NCBI GenBank assembly: GCA_001692895.1
Contig: KV748229.1
Location: forward strand, 185,359 to 249,358
Source: Cenococcum geophilum 1.58
Taxonomy: Eukaryota; Ascomycota; Dothideomycetes; Gloniales; Gloniaceae
Length of the DNA: 64,000 nt
Reading direction: 5' to 3'
Part shown: positions 46,000-57,870 of the stretch, piece by piece
How the letters are laid out: every line of letters begins with the position of its first letter
Position numbering within the stretch: the stretch's first letter is position 1
Program-made: the position numbers and the translations under genes
The notes under the pieces: generated by a model
What the model was told of the DNA's origin: nothing
Seen by the model: only the letters and a program-made list of their open reading frames with translations
Databases searched by the model: none

Positions 46000-46780
46000 G
46001 CCCACCAACTCTCGTTTCTATATATATAAACAGTTTCTATTAAGGTATATCCTCTCTACTAATAGATTATATATATTTGCTATCTTTATTATTCTAAAAG
46101 CCTAATTAATATGTAAGAGGATCCTCCCGTTAGTGGTGGTTTTTAAGATCTCACTATCCCGTATAAAAACTTTTCACTACTAATAACCACTAGCTCCCAC
46201 CCGCATGCTATACAATGTCTATACGAAATCCCTAACGGCGAAGAAAAGCGTACCCTAATTATTCTATTTAATCTACCTCCTGTCTTTTTCCATAGGTGTA
46301 AGATATTAAATTAACCCATAACACAATACTAACTGGAATAATTGGCAAACCTAGCTTCGTTAGATAAATATGCTTAATAATAAGAACCAAAACCCCATTA
46401 CTACTAAGCCTATTATGCTGTAAAACAAAAGGGCTATTATTAATATTAGTACGTTTTAAACGCACTTTATTAGCCGGCACTAATAAATATAGGTTAATAG
46501 GCTACCTACTACTTTATATTTAACGGTTCTAAGAATAATAGGGTAAAACATACTATTATTCGTCGTGCTTTTACCAACTACAATAATCAATTTATTATAG
46601 GCTAGAAACTTGGCCTTAGATAAGCAAAAGGCAGACTTTTAGGATATATTAGACATATTACGGACAAAACCTTTATATAGCCTACCCGTATTAGAACACC
46701 TTAATAGCAGTACTATACCGTTAGATTTTGCTATTAGGCATTAGAGTAACTAAGCAATCTTAAGTCTTCCTCTCGTTACT
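46000..46780. other. AT-rich, no gene recognised
   Basis: A 70-codon minus-strand frame at 46268-46480 has no recognisable features. Otherwise degraded sequence inside the 21-kb element. Confidence 0.4.
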
Positions 46781-46789
46781 TAACCCTAA

Positions 46790-47145
46790 GCCTTATTATA
46801 TTACTAAGACTCTTACATTATTAAGTTTCATTATATTACTAAGTATTATTACATTACCGCTAAGCCTCATCACGTCGCCGAGCCTTATTGTATTATTAAG
46901 TCTCATCACATTACTAAGTCTTATTGCATCGCCGTTAAGCCTTATTATTTTGCCGAGCCTTATTGTATTATTAAGTCTTATTACGCTACTAAGTCTCATT
47001 ATATCGCCGTCGAGCCTTATTATATTACTAAGCCTCATTGCATTATTAAGTCTTATTATATTACTAAGTCTTATTGCATTGCTATTAAGCCTTATTACGT
47101 CATTAAGCCCTATTACATTGCCGCCGAGCCTCCTAGCCAGATTGG
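46790..47145. repeat. Minisatellite, ~15-18-bp unit (ATTAAGTCTCATTACATT type)
   Basis: About twenty copies with the words TTATTGCATT, ATTAAGTCT and CCGTCGAGCC. The repetitive frames on both strands (Ile-Leu-Ser and Asn-Ile-Arg-Leu) are artefacts. Confidence 0.85.
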
Positions 47146-47351
47146 GCAATTAGACGTTGCGAATTCAACTCCTAGGCGTGGCGGGTGCGATTCCCACTTA
47201 TCGCGCATTAAAAATATTAAAAAAGAAGGTCATTTCCTATTAAATTAGGCGTTAGTAAGGCTCTAAATTAAGCTTATATTTTCGTACGTATCCTATAACG
47301 CCTAAAGTCATATATTTAACGAAATCTTAGCACTATATACTAAGCATATTG

Positions 47352-47505
47352 GCTCTTCCACGCCGATTTTTAATTACGTTAGGCTAGCTCTAAATTAAAG
47401 CAAGAGGTAAAACGTACTATACCACTACACCATAAGGACTTTGGAATGTAATCTTATGAATTTAACTAAATTATAACCCCTTCCTAAACCTTACGATCAA
47501 ACCAG
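47352..47505 (-). repeat. SINE-like repeat copy 1 with tRNA A-box-like head
   Basis: On the minus strand it includes TATGGTGTAGTGGTATAGTA (about 47414-47434), which resembles the D-arm/A-box start of a tRNA (Glu/Gly type). It aligns over about 150 bases with a second copy at 47880-48036. No convincing B box or clover-leaf follows, so it is not a tRNA gene. Confidence 0.35.
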
Positions 47506-47879
47506 ATCTTTAGGGAGAGATCCCTGCATCGAATCTTAGGGAACGTTTAGTGGCGACTTTAGATTAAATCTAAAGGCCTTAGAATATATCCAATCTAAAG
47601 CTTAAATCTAATTCTAATGTAATCGTTCAGTTAATCTAGCGACTTTCTAATCTAAAAGCTCCTCTAGATTAGTAAGCTATACCGTATATAGAATCTAAAC
47701 TGAGGTCTTAGCGTCAGTTTAAATTAGGAGCTTAAAGCTCATCTAGAGCCTTATAGAAGGATTAACTTAATTTCAGATTTCATATTTTAGTAAGTAGTTA
47801 ATCTGCTGTAGTCCAAAATCTTAGTCATTAGAAATTTGGGGTGTCTCTGCCACCGTAGTGGTAGAGGCACCTTAAGTTT

Positions 47880-48036
47880 AACACCACGCCAAGTATTACG
47901 ACTTTCCTACAGTAACCAAGCAATCCCAAATTAAAGCAATTATAGAACTTACCATACCACTGCCCGCAAAGGCCCTTAGTTATAGTCTTATAAATTTAAT
48001 TAAAATATAAACACCTTCCTAAATCTTACGATTAAA
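47880..48036 (-). repeat. SINE-like repeat copy 2
   Basis: Same order of blocks as the copy at 47352-47505: CCTTCCTAAAtCTTACGATtAAA tail, CAGTGGTATGGTA head and CTTTAATTTGGGATTGC. Direct orientation relative to copy 1. Nearby, GGTGTCTCTGCCACCG and TAGTGGTAGAGGCACC (47840-47872) form a hairpin. Confidence 0.35.
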
Positions 48037-48309
48037 TATTTCTATGTATAGCACTATGCCAAGGATCACAATACAGATTGCTTAGATATAGCTTTACTAT
48101 AATGCAACGGCTCTACGCTAATTAATTAATCTACGGCTCTAAAATCTAGATCTATAACACTAAAAACAAGCTCTAAGCTACTAATTTTATATTGGCAGAA
48201 CGAAACTTAGCAAGAGATTTGGGCAGTAAAATTACTACTAAAAGTTACTGCCCGGATCCTGGCCGATAAATACCTATAACTATAATCTTAGTAAATGGTA
48301 AAAGTATAT

Positions 48310-48600
48310 AGCAGTACTGAGACAATAGTAGGATAATATGAGACAATAATAGGACAATATAATATAATAGTAGGACAATAATAGGATAATATGGCACAAT
48401 GGCAGGATAATAGCAAGACAATATAATATAATAGTAGGACAATAACAGGATAATATAACACAATAGCAGGACAATGACAGGATAATATAATATAATGGTA
48501 GGATAATGACAAAATAATATAATACAATGGCGGGATAATAGTAGGACAATATAGGACAATATAATACAATGGCAGGATAATAGCAGGATAATATAAGATA
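48310..48600. repeat. Minisatellite, ~15-17-bp unit (GGATAATATAATACAATGGCA type)
   Basis: About eighteen imperfect copies of GACAATA(G/A)CAGGATAAT-type words. The hydrophobic Ile/Leu/Tyr minus-strand frames here are artefacts of the repeat. It lies where the minus-strand SF1 helicase relic would be expected to continue. Confidence 0.85.
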
Positions 48601-48689
48601 ATATAAAAATATAAAATATGAGATATAAAAAGAGGGAGCCCTAATACTTCCTTTTCTTTTTACCCCTACGGCCATAGCGCCTAATGCAG

Positions 48690-49800
48690 TGTAATATTAT
48701 CTATCCGTATAAGCGATAGTATTAAGACGGTTACTTTAAGCAATATGCCTAGATAACTAGTTTAGCGTATGGTTTATATAACATATAACAATAATAGGGG
48801 GATCTCCTATTGTTATATTGCTAAGTAACGCCTTTAAAGCTACGTTTTTCTAGTGCTTAGAGGTCCTTGGATTATTACAAGACGCTTTATAAGAACTTGT
48901 TTTAGCGCAGTGGCTTTAAGCCCTATAGTAGTCATATCTGGCTAGTCTTTAAGAATATGAATATTCTTAAATAAGGAAGCATCCTTAATAGCTATAATTG
49001 AGCTAAGATCCGTATAAGGCTTATTTATAACGTATTATAGTACTTTAATATTCTATTAAACTTAAACAAGGTGTTCTAATAACGGGAATCTATTAATGGT
49101 TAGATATCTTCTTATTTAGAAAATATCGCACACTTACGGCTCTCTTATTAGCTTTTATAATGCTAATATAGTATAGTAATTAACTTCGTAAAATCTAGTT
49201 TGTTCCTTAACTATTGTCTATAATATAGATAAGTTAATCTTAATCTCTTTAGGTCTTAAAGAATAAGTTAACCTCTAGAGGATTCTGTTCTAATACGGCT
49301 AATAGTCTCGCCGCCGCTATTGCGAGTATACATTTTATTTAAAAAATATTAGTCTTAGGAGTTAAAGCAACTAAAGACCCGGCGACTAGTCTTTTTAACT
49401 AATCCTAACGGATTATCTTCCCTACTCTCTTAAGTAAGAACGCCACGCGGATTACTAGCCCTTAAGGTAAAAATATTACTAAGCTAATATAGGCCTTATA
49501 GATATTAGGGGATAACTGCTTTAGAATTATAGCATGCTTACCTATTTATATATACCGATTCCATTACTATATCCAGATTCCGGCAAACTAAAAGGGTCTA
49601 CTCTAATTTAACCTACTGCCTCTCTTAATGGTTTAATCGTGTCTTCTCTTAAAAGATTATACTAAAAGCTTAGATACTCCTCTGTTAAGCCAGATGGACC
49701 TAAGATCTTATTAACTTATAGTAGAATATCTTCGTTTTTGCTAATAATATTCTAGCCCTTATTAGGGATATTAAGTATTTCGGCGGAGGTCGGGATCTCC
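48690..49800 (-). pseudogene. NFX1/ZNFX1-like superfamily 1 helicase, N-terminal half with P-loop (relic)
   Basis: Read on the minus strand from about 49.8 kb: ILGPSGLTEEYLSF, then LLREDTIKPLREAVG, SLPESGYSNGIGIY, KDASLFKNIHILKD and PDMTTIGLKATALKQVLIKR. Then come LVIIQGPLSTRKT (48840-48885) and IPLLLLYI. The last two correspond to IQGPPGTGKT and the following strand of SF1 helicases. The preceding DxSQxxAL block is typical of the NFX1-type zinc-finger helicases (ZNFX1/Hrr1 group). Many transitions to stop are present. The C-terminal half is missing or erased beyond the minisatellite at 48.3-48.6 kb. Host capture or an element's own gene are both possible. Confidence 0.5.
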
Positions 49801-52800
49801 AATTATACTAACTAGGCTCCACTAGTTAAGGGCTAACTAGGCGTCTTAAAGTATTAATAAATATAGTTACTAGTACATGTTAAGCTGCTTAGAAGGGATT
49901 TATATATATAGAACTATAGCGCTATAGCCTAGAGGCTGTATATACAGTATTATATATAGTATAATATAATAGAGATAAAAAAAAATTTATATATATATAT
50001 ATAAAAAGTATTAACGAATCTAGGTGCTAAATTAAGCTTATTAAGATAGAGGAGACGTAAAATAGATAGGAGAAGGCTTATAAGTCTAGGTGGTGTAGTA
50101 GGTAGAGAAGCGTTCGCTAATACGCTTATTCATTTCTTATAAGACATTTAACCGATTGTTTTATATATAACTAAACAATATAGTTACCTATCTACACAAT
50201 CCTGTATATCGGTCTTAGCGCGTAATTAAGACGTCTTTCCTACCGTACCTCCCCTAATGCTTCTGGAATTATGGCACTAATAATAGACCTAAGCTATAAC
50301 ACCAAAGACACTCTTAAGCGAGATCTTAGGGTTATAAATAAACAATATAATACGATCTACTATAATATTAAAATTAAAATGTTAACGCGCGGGCTCCTTA
50401 GATAGCCACTACGCTCCCTTATAAGTAAGGTATAAATACGGCAAATATTAAATGAAATCTCTAACGAATTCCCATCTGTGTTTCTAGGTTTACCTAAGAA
50501 TTTACGTACTAAATATATTAAATAACTTGCCTAGCGCTATAGCTATAATGCGACGCGTTAAATAAACAAAACGGCTCCTATTAGGCAAATTATAATAGGC
50601 AACTTAGTACTCCTATACTCCGCCATCGCATATTATCCACCGGCTGGTATACTAAAGATAATAAGGTAGGAGGGAATACTAAGGTTATATAGGATAATAA
50701 CAATACTAATCTGGTGGGCAGCTGACGAAGAGCTAATAATTATTCTAACCCGAAAGCTAGCGACTGGTAAGAATAACGCCCTAGATATATACGTTAATAA
50801 TCTAAGCTTTAATATATTTGTAGATATACTAGGCTAGGATATTAACTTTAACCCTAAGAGCGAAACGCTTTACTACTATATTGGCGATAAGATAGTTAGA
50901 AAACAAATTTAGCTTATAAACAAAGAGAAATGACGTAGTGCGGTTAAGGATATATTTCTATAAGAAATAGATAAGTTTTTATTTATAATAGAATAAAGAA
51001 GAACAAGTAGGTTACTGCTTAAAGTTAATTTAGCGTTACTAACTTATATTTATAGTCTGCGCTACTAGCTAAGAATAATATAATTACTTACCCTCTATTT
51101 CCGCACCCTTGCCTTTACTAGATAACTCGTACTCTATATATATAAGAATAGGTAGAATAGGTAAACGGGTTAATACTAAGGCGATACTCGACCTACAGCT
51201 ATCCTAAAAAACCTCTCCTAGTTAAAAAAGAGCCCTTACTCTACGCCTTAACCCGTAATAGAAAAGGCGAAGGCAACTATAACCGCAGCATGGATTATGC
51301 GCCTTAAAGCTACTACTTTATTTAGAATACTTGCTGGTTTAATAGATCACCATATATAAAGGTAGACGGCTTAATATTAGAGCCCTTCGGCGTGCTATTA
51401 GGCAAGGAAGTCTTAGAACAATATGTCCTGGGATATTCTTATAACTTATCCGGCATTCTTAAAACGCCTAAGGGGATTAGATAACAAAGCCTAAGGTTTA
51501 TACCTATTCTTTTTAGTAAACTTATTAGGGTAATATATATTAACACCGTCCCTAGCTTACTCTTAGTATCCGATACCTAATCCTTATATCTATGCTTACG
51601 CTTTCCTTACCATTTTACTAAATTTAATTACTATTGCGATATATATGTAGGGGATAGGTTAGGCTTACTATAGGCTAGTAGGGTTAACAACACGGAAGAA
51701 TAACGTTAGATATTTATGGTAAAAATACTAGGTGTTGTATAAGGGTGTAGAATATGGCGATATAACTATATAAAAGTGTTATTGCTGTCCTATATACCGC
51801 CTATGCTTACCCTAGCATTATCTATACTAGCGAGCTGTATAGATAAGGTAGATAAGCTTTATTTTAAGCGCGAGACGGGTATTAAACCTAGTATAGGTAG
51901 ACTAGAATAAGGTATAGGATCTAAAAGCCGGCGCCCTAGATAGGTAAAGTGGTTTAATAAGGTACCTCCCTGTTAAATTTAGATATAAGCCTTACTAGCC
52001 TACTGCTTTTGTTGCCGGGATTAACGTTTAACCTTTTATATACCTATACTATATCTACTAAGGGATATACTAATAAAATAAAATAGTTTCGCGTATAATA
52101 GCAAATAGTATTAGACAATCTTTAACTATATAATAATGTTTTCTTAACTACTAACTTAACGCGAGTTAATAGGTCGCGATTGTGGCTTAACTATAACCGG
52201 TTAGAACTAGCAGCTAATTATAATAAATGCACCCCTATTTAAGTCATTTGCAAGCACTATAGTAATAATACTCCTACTAATACTACTATTAGTCTAATAT
52301 ATACTATACCAGTATATATTCTTTTAAGTTATTAATCTATATACGCCCTAGACATTATAGAAACAGCTATAAGGTAACCTATTTTAGCTATAAGCTATAC
52401 CTTCTACTAACTAGGTAAATATAGGAGTATTACTATAGCAGGTAAACGTAAAAACGCGTTATTAAACACTTAAACTAGTAGCAAGAACCCTACTTTAAGT
52501 TAACGTATAATAAGGAAATAAGGATAACTAGTATAATTAACCTTACGTCTCTACCTAGCCTACTACTAGGAGTTACCCACGTCCTAGCTAATAGAAGGAA
52601 GAACGCGCTAATAGAGAATAAGTATATAGAGCCTAGCTAGAACAAGCACATGGAACCCAGCTAGAACGAGTAATATTATAACTCTAGTTTAGTTATATTT
52701 AGGCGTAAAGAGGAGCAGGCATATAATAGACCCCGTTAACGTTATATATAATATATTAAGCTGGCTAATAATATATAAAATATACATAGCCGCCTCTGGC

Positions 52801-53109
52801 CAAAAAGGGTAATCTCTAATAATGAGGATAGTAACTATAAGTCTACACCTACTTCTTCTACAAAACGATAGCAACTAAATATTAATAAATCTACTAAATC
52901 TGTTAATAATCTAGTAGTAAAACTAGCTTAGTTAAAGACGCAAAGTCCCAATCTTTTGGTTAAGGTAGGTTACACCTTTATATATAACCAAAGTCTAACT
53001 ATAATACTTAATAGTCTCCTCTACTATTTAGCACTTAACGGGCCCTAGTAAATAGAACACTTTCTTTACTATCTAACCGCTAACTACTATAAAAAGCAGC
53101 ATCTTTGTA

Positions 53110-53255
53110 ATATACCTCCGGCTCTTAACGATTGCGTATTAGTTTAAAATACTCTCCTACGCGTCTAATCCGTACCTTACCGCGTAAACAATTGCGTGCT
53201 AGTTTAAAATACTCTCCTACGCGCCTAATCCGTACCTTATTACATAAACAACCAA
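53110..53255. repeat. Two direct copies of a ~58-bp unit
   Basis: AGTTTAAAATACTCTCCTAC followed by GCGYCTAATCCGTACCTTA occurs twice in tandem. The short open frame across it is repeat-driven. Confidence 0.8.
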
Positions 53256-54559
53256 TATTTAGCTTTATATTTTCCCTAGTAAGCCGTGTCCGCCTAAACC
53301 CTAATATAGCTTCATCTATAAGATAAGTGACCTCCCTCTAATATAGAGTACACTAACCTAGTATTTAATCTAAAGGGGACCTAAATAGCGCCAGGGAAAG
53401 TAAGGACAAGTTAGACTATAAAGACGATTTTAACCTAACTACCGCGCTACGGGTAAGAGAAGAGTACCTCTAGATATTATAACGGCGACATATAAAAGAA
53501 AACCCACCTAAGAGATATAAGCCTATATTTACGCTTTATAGGTCTATTTTACTAGTAAGGCTAGTAACTAACTTTAGGACTTATAATGGGTATTTTATTA
53601 ACCCATAGTTCGACCGCTTTTTAGGCCTTATTAAGAATATAATAAAAAAGGCATAGTTAGAAGCTATTTTAAAGCAGCTAAAAGCAGTACAAAAAAAAGC
53701 TAATTATATTCCTAACCCGGTGTCCACTTATAAGGTATCTATATACTAGAAATATTATATTAAATTATCTATTAATAATCTTAATATTATATATAGCTAT
53801 TTAATGTAATAGGGAACTTTAGGAACTATATGATTATAAAGGCTTATACGATTATAAGGGAGGTGTATAGGCTAGGGTTTAACAATATACCCGAACTTAT
53901 TGTGGAACTACTAACTAATTATAATTTTATTACGCTGGATTATATAAAGGTATTTTACCTATACTATTTAGTAAAATACTAATAAGAGTTAATAGCTAAG
54001 TAATAACCGCTTCCGTTCTAACGCGATAGTTGCTAGTATAGCTAGTATATTTTACGGTAGAGGAAAGAACGGCCTTACCTAATTACCCTACTTTTATAAT
54101 ATATTTAAAAAGCTTACCAATAATACTATTGCTTTTGTTTTAATAGCAATATATTATATAATTAGGGAGTATAGAACTAGGTCTAAGGGAATAAACAACT
54201 TTTATAGCACTGTTATTAGTAGTTAGTATATATCTAGTGTTTTACTACCTATTATTATTCTCTAACCCGTTATAGAAGCCTACGCTAACCTCTTAGGCGG
54301 CTAGAACTAAATATCTAAAAAACGGCAATCTAGAATCTGGCTGCGGCTTTAGCCCGTAGTTATTAAATATACTATAGGCCTAATGCTAGATTAATTAACT
54401 ATAGAAATTATTAAGGACCCGTATAAAGATAACCTTAATAACCTTATAGCGGATCTAAGTAATAACGTAAGAGAGAGGTTCCTTATAAGCCTTAGCGATA
54501 ATAAAACTAACGCGATTATTAACTTAGGCTATTTATTAGTAAGCCGGGCTATACCATTT

Positions 54560-54705
54560 AATTCACTAAGCCTGTCTTAAAGGGAGAGCTCTAAAGTAGG
54601 CTAGATTAGTTTACCAAGTCTGTCCTAAATAGAGAGCTCTAGAGTAGGCTAGACTAGTTCGCTAAGTCCGTCTTAAAGGGAGAGCTCTAGAGTAAGCTAG
54701 AAAAT
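54560..54705. repeat. Three tandem copies of a ~56-bp unit
   Basis: AAGTCTGTCCTAAAKRGAGA and GCTCTAGAGTAGGCTAGACT recur three times in head-to-tail order. Confidence 0.82.
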
Positions 54706-55424
54706 CTAGGGCCCTACTACTACTATAATATTTACTAATTTAACTTTTAGAACTAGCTAAGTTCGTTAGATTTAGCAGAATATATATCCTCTGCCCTAGT
54801 ATATCACTTTATCCTAAATATAGGAACTAGCGAGCCTAGGCCAGAAAGGTTTAAATCTAATAAGTTATTTGTATAATTTAAGCAGTACTATAGCCTTATA
54901 AAGGACAGCTATAGCTAGTATAATAATAGGAAAGTAATATTAAATTTAATTAAGAATAAGGAGTAGTATATAAAGTTTGTAATATATACTCTAGACTCTA
55001 GTATAGAGGAGCTAGTAGAGTTTTTAGTAGGAGATTAGGTATAGGACTTTCCATATTCTCCTATAGGATAACTGCGGCTTCTTTATTATATATACTAGCT
55101 CTTAATCTACCTTTCTTTTAGCCTATATCTGCTACTCTTAGTAGCTACTTTTTAGCTATATATATATGCTATACTAGTAAAGCTAAATACTTATATTATA
55201 TTATTGTTGTAGGGAGAGCAGGAAAGATCTTATAATTTTAGAATATATTATAAAACAGTTAGAATATTATATTATATTGTCTAAAATAATATATTGGATT
55301 ATATAAGGAAGTGTATACAATTTGCCTTGCTAGCCTTATAAATAGCTTTAAAGTAGCCTTTTTTTATTATCTAAAATATACTGTTGGTATAAAAGAGGTA
55401 GATGGCTCCAAATATAATTGTGGT

Positions 55425-55490
55425 TGTAGGTTGCGTGTAGGTTACGTGCAGGTTGCGCGTAGGCTGCGCGCAGGCTGCGTGTTAAAAAAA
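55425..55490. repeat. 11-bp tandem repeat near the right end of the 21-kb element
   Basis: About five copies of AGGTTGCGCGT/AGGCTGCGCGC. It is unusually GC-rich for this region and sits about 110 bases from the right terminus. Confidence 0.8.
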
Positions 55491-56421
55491 CACGACATAG
55501 GCTAGTCGGTCGGGTTGCCAAATGCCCTCAACTGCGCGCCAATTGCGTCAACCACCAACCATTGAGGCCATTGGAAGGGTACCATATTTTGCCGATATAG
55601 CGATATAGTCTAGGTTATAATAAGAAATTAAAAAACCAAATAACCTAGCTATAAGCTAGACTACTAGATAGCAGGACTATATAAGGTTCTTAAGAAGATA
55701 GGCAACTTATATAAGATAAAGCTCCTAGATTTAATTAGGGTTTACCCTATTTTCTCGCCGAATAAGTTACGGAAAGCTATAAATAACCTATTACCTAGAC
55801 AAAAGAATAAGCCTCCCCTACCAGTTTAAGTAAACGGTAATAGCGAATAGGAGGTTAACAAAATACTAGCCTATAAGATAGTACGGGGAACGCTAAAATA
55901 CTATATCTAATAGAAGGGCTATAATTTTAACCCAACCTAATACCCTATATAGAACTTTATAGGCTACCCCCAGAAGCTTAAAGAATTCTATAACCAATAC
56001 CCTAATATACCTAGACCCCTAAAGTACCTAGACGAATAAATAGAATACTAGTATAATAAAGATAATAAGTTACTAGAAGAATATAGGGACAAAAACGCCC
56101 TAAAGCCCTAATACAGCTATCTGCCAAATTCTGCTATATTCTGCCGTTTTCTGCCAGTACTATAAAATATTAGATATCCAAGAACTTTAACCGCCAGTTA
56201 AAGTTGTCTAATTAGTTAGATCTATGCCAAGACTTTTAGCGGCTACTCTTTTTAGCCTAGTGCTTCCACTTAGCCTATAATCGCCCTTTATACTTAGTCT
56301 AGACGTACTTATATCCCCTTTATTTCCTTATCTTATATTTTATAATCCCACGTTTATAAGCCTAGTATTACCCTATTTCTAACTAAGCCTAAGGGCAGGC
56401 TTTCTTTAAAGAGGGGGGTGA

Positions 56422-56632
56422 TGTAACGGCGCTATCGCACGTTACCTACCAAATTCTGCCATATTCTGCCAACCTACGATTAGCCCGCCTAAAGCTAGCG
56501 CCTTAGCGGCTCACCCTATATATTTGTTTACATCGGTCCTAGCGACCCCTTTTCCTTCTCTTTAGCTTAGTATCTTCGTAATACAGCATTCGTTTAAGCT
56601 TCGGTTTAGAGGCATTTATTTAAGCCGTGACA
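56422..56632 (+). repeat. 3' LTR of the Gypsy fossil
   Basis: 211 bp, starting TGTAACGGCGC and ending GCCGTGACA. It follows the polypurine tract and keeps the canonical TG...CA ends. Confidence 0.88.
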
Positions 56633-56649
56633 ATATACACCACTACGGC

Positions 56650-56960
56650 TTAGCGATTTTTACCGATCTTTTATAGTAGATAGTAGAGGCTCTATATAAA
56701 GCTCTGCACAAAGCTCTATAAAAGCTCTTTATAAAGCTCTACTTAAAGCCCTATTTAGATCTCTAAGGCTTTACTAATACGTAGTACTAATATACTATAA
56801 CGCTCTATATAACGCTCTGTACAATACTCTATATTAAAAACTCTATATATAGAGGCTCTATAGGACGCTCTATATAACGCTTTATATATAAAGGCTTTAC
56901 ATATAGGGCTCTATATAACGCTCTATATTAAAGACTATATATATAAAAGCTCTACGTATA
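56650..56960. repeat. RIPed minisatellite of the GAGGCTCT family
   Basis: Units such as AGGCTCTATATAAAGCTCT and AACGCTCTATAT are AT-shifted copies of the arrays at 15.6-20.4 kb. Confidence 0.75.
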
Positions 56961-57069
56961 TAGCTTTATATAAAGCTTAGTGCTAGCTATATTTATAGTG
57001 TTATATAATAGAAATAAAAGATTTAGTTTTATAGTTAAAATTCTATAGATACTAAGCCTTATCTAGATA

Positions 57070-57235
57070 TTATATTTAGGCTATCCTTAGATAGGATTAT
57101 TATCCGCCTAACTAAATAGGATAGTTTATTCTTTATAAGTATATCTTTAATAAACTTATAAAGGATAGGCTAGATAGGCCTCTTAGATAATAGACCTATT
57201 AGCTAATAGTATTTGGAGACTATCTGGATAGTCTT
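57070..57235. repeat. Two abutting RIPed hAT-like termini
   Basis: 57070-57143 is an AT-shifted inverse copy of the left subterminal region 28934-29020. From 57151, TAAACTTATAAAGG is the RIPed form of CAGACCTGCGGAGG and continues as an inverse copy of 58046-58131. Only 7 bases (57144-57150) separate the two ends. Confidence 0.65.
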
Positions 57236-57379
57236 TAGATAGCCTTAGCTATATTTCTTAATATATAATTATTTAAAGCTTAGAGAGGTCTAGATGTCTA
57301 TAATAAAATAAATATTTATCTTTATAAAAATAATATTTATTAGCTAAGTAGTTATATATATTTTTAATTAAATATTATT

Positions 57380-57870
57380 ACATTATATAGAGGCTCTGCA
57401 TATAAAAGCTTTATATAAGGCTTTATACNAGGATCTACACNAATCTCTACGTGCAGAGGCTCTGCGCGACGGCTCTGCGTACGACGGTTCTGCGTACGAC
57501 GGCTCTACTACGGAGGCTCTATATAAAAGCTTCGTGTAGAGCTTCGTGTAGAGCTTCGTGCAGAGTCTCCATACGTAGAGCCCCGTGCAGAGTCTCCATA
57601 CGCAGAGCCCCGTGCAGAGCCTCCGTACGCAGAGCTTTGTGCAGAGCCTCCATGCGCAGAGCTTCGTGCAGAGCCTCCATACGCAGAGCTTCGTGCAGAG
57701 CCTCCATACGCAGAGCCTCCGTACGCAGAGCTTCGTGCAGAGCTTCGTGTAGAGCCTCCGTACGTAAAGCTTCGTGCAGAGCCTCTATACGCAGAGCTTC
57801 ATGTAGAGCCTCCGTATACAGAGCTTCGTGCGTAGAGCTCCGTACGCGGCTCCCCTAAAGCCTTGTTCCG
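57380..57870. repeat. Minisatellite array C, forward then inverse
   Basis: The GAGGCTCTGCGTAC family reads forward to about 57535, then inverse (GCAGAGCCTCCATACGCAGA) to about 57850. It is palindromic and enclosed by inverted hAT-like termini (57151 and 58131), repeating the architecture of the 5.4-kb element. N bases at 57429 and 57441. Confidence 0.85.

Larger units (their letters stand above)
50200..55100 (+). other. Coding-like but unidentified relics
   Basis: Stretches on the plus strand look like RIPed protein genes: about 50390-50900 (SLISKVQIRQILNEISNEFP, IIIGNLVLLYSAIAYYPPAG, KNNALDIYVNNLSFNIFVDI), about 51290-51360 (AWIMRLKATTLFRILAGLID) and 52190-52260. I recognise no family and cannot set gene borders. 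Shorter tandem repeats interrupt the region. Confidence 0.3.
34538..55597. mobile_element. ~21-kb TIR DNA element inserted in the Gypsy fossil (Plavaka-type transposase, two helicase relics)
   Basis: The left end CATCGGGAAAATAT and the inverted right end TATCGGCAAAATAT match at 12 of 14 positions. Both are bordered by TA (34536-34537; 55598-55599), in a CTA...TAG context. On the left is a ~41-bp subterminal tandem array (34.59-34.87 kb) and on the right an 11-bp array (55.43-55.49 kb); both ends carry CAATTG words. The interior has a Plavaka-type transposase relic (-), a SNF2-like helicase relic (+), an NFX1-type SF1 helicase relic (-) and uninterpreted coding-like remains at 50.2-55.1 kb. 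No polymerase, integrase or capsid-like gene was recognised. It is heavily RIPed. The ends were judged by eye, and the interior may itself be composite. Confidence 0.55.
29388..56632 (+). mobile_element. Fossil Ty3/Gypsy chromovirus, interrupted by a 21-kb insertion
   Basis: Two 211-bp LTRs (29388-29598 and 56422-56632) share TG...CA-type ends and are flanked by the near-identical 5-mers ATACA (29383-29387) and ATATA (56633-56637). A polypurine tract (AAAGAGGGGGGTGA) precedes the 3' LTR. Internal parts in order: gag about 29.83-30.95 kb with a zinc-knuckle trace, protease about 31.0-31.4, reverse transcriptase about 32.1-32.8, RNase H about 32.9-33.4 and integrase about 33.6-34.5. The integrase C-terminus and chromodomain resume at about 55.6-56.1 kb. 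The element is thoroughly broken with very many stops, as expected of RIP. The LTRs differ at about 11 sites, all transitions, so RIP rather than time dominates and age cannot be read from them. Confidence 0.88.

Noticed and set aside
47150-47215. tRNA gene (GGTGCGATTCCCACTTATCGCGCA resembles a T-arm and acceptor end)
   Set aside because: No matching 5' acceptor strand or anticodon arm could be paired, and the surroundings are degraded repeats.
48245-48675. Hydrophobic Tyr/Ile/Leu-rich frames resembling a membrane protein
   Set aside because: Three overlapping frames of the same strand show the same repetitive pattern, a product of the 15-17-bp minisatellite.
34538-55597. Polinton/Maverick interpretation of the large TIR element
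   Set aside because: No protein-primed polymerase, retroviral-type integrase, packaging ATPase or capsid signature was recognised, and the TA flank and Plavaka-type transposase point to a cut-and-paste DNA element.
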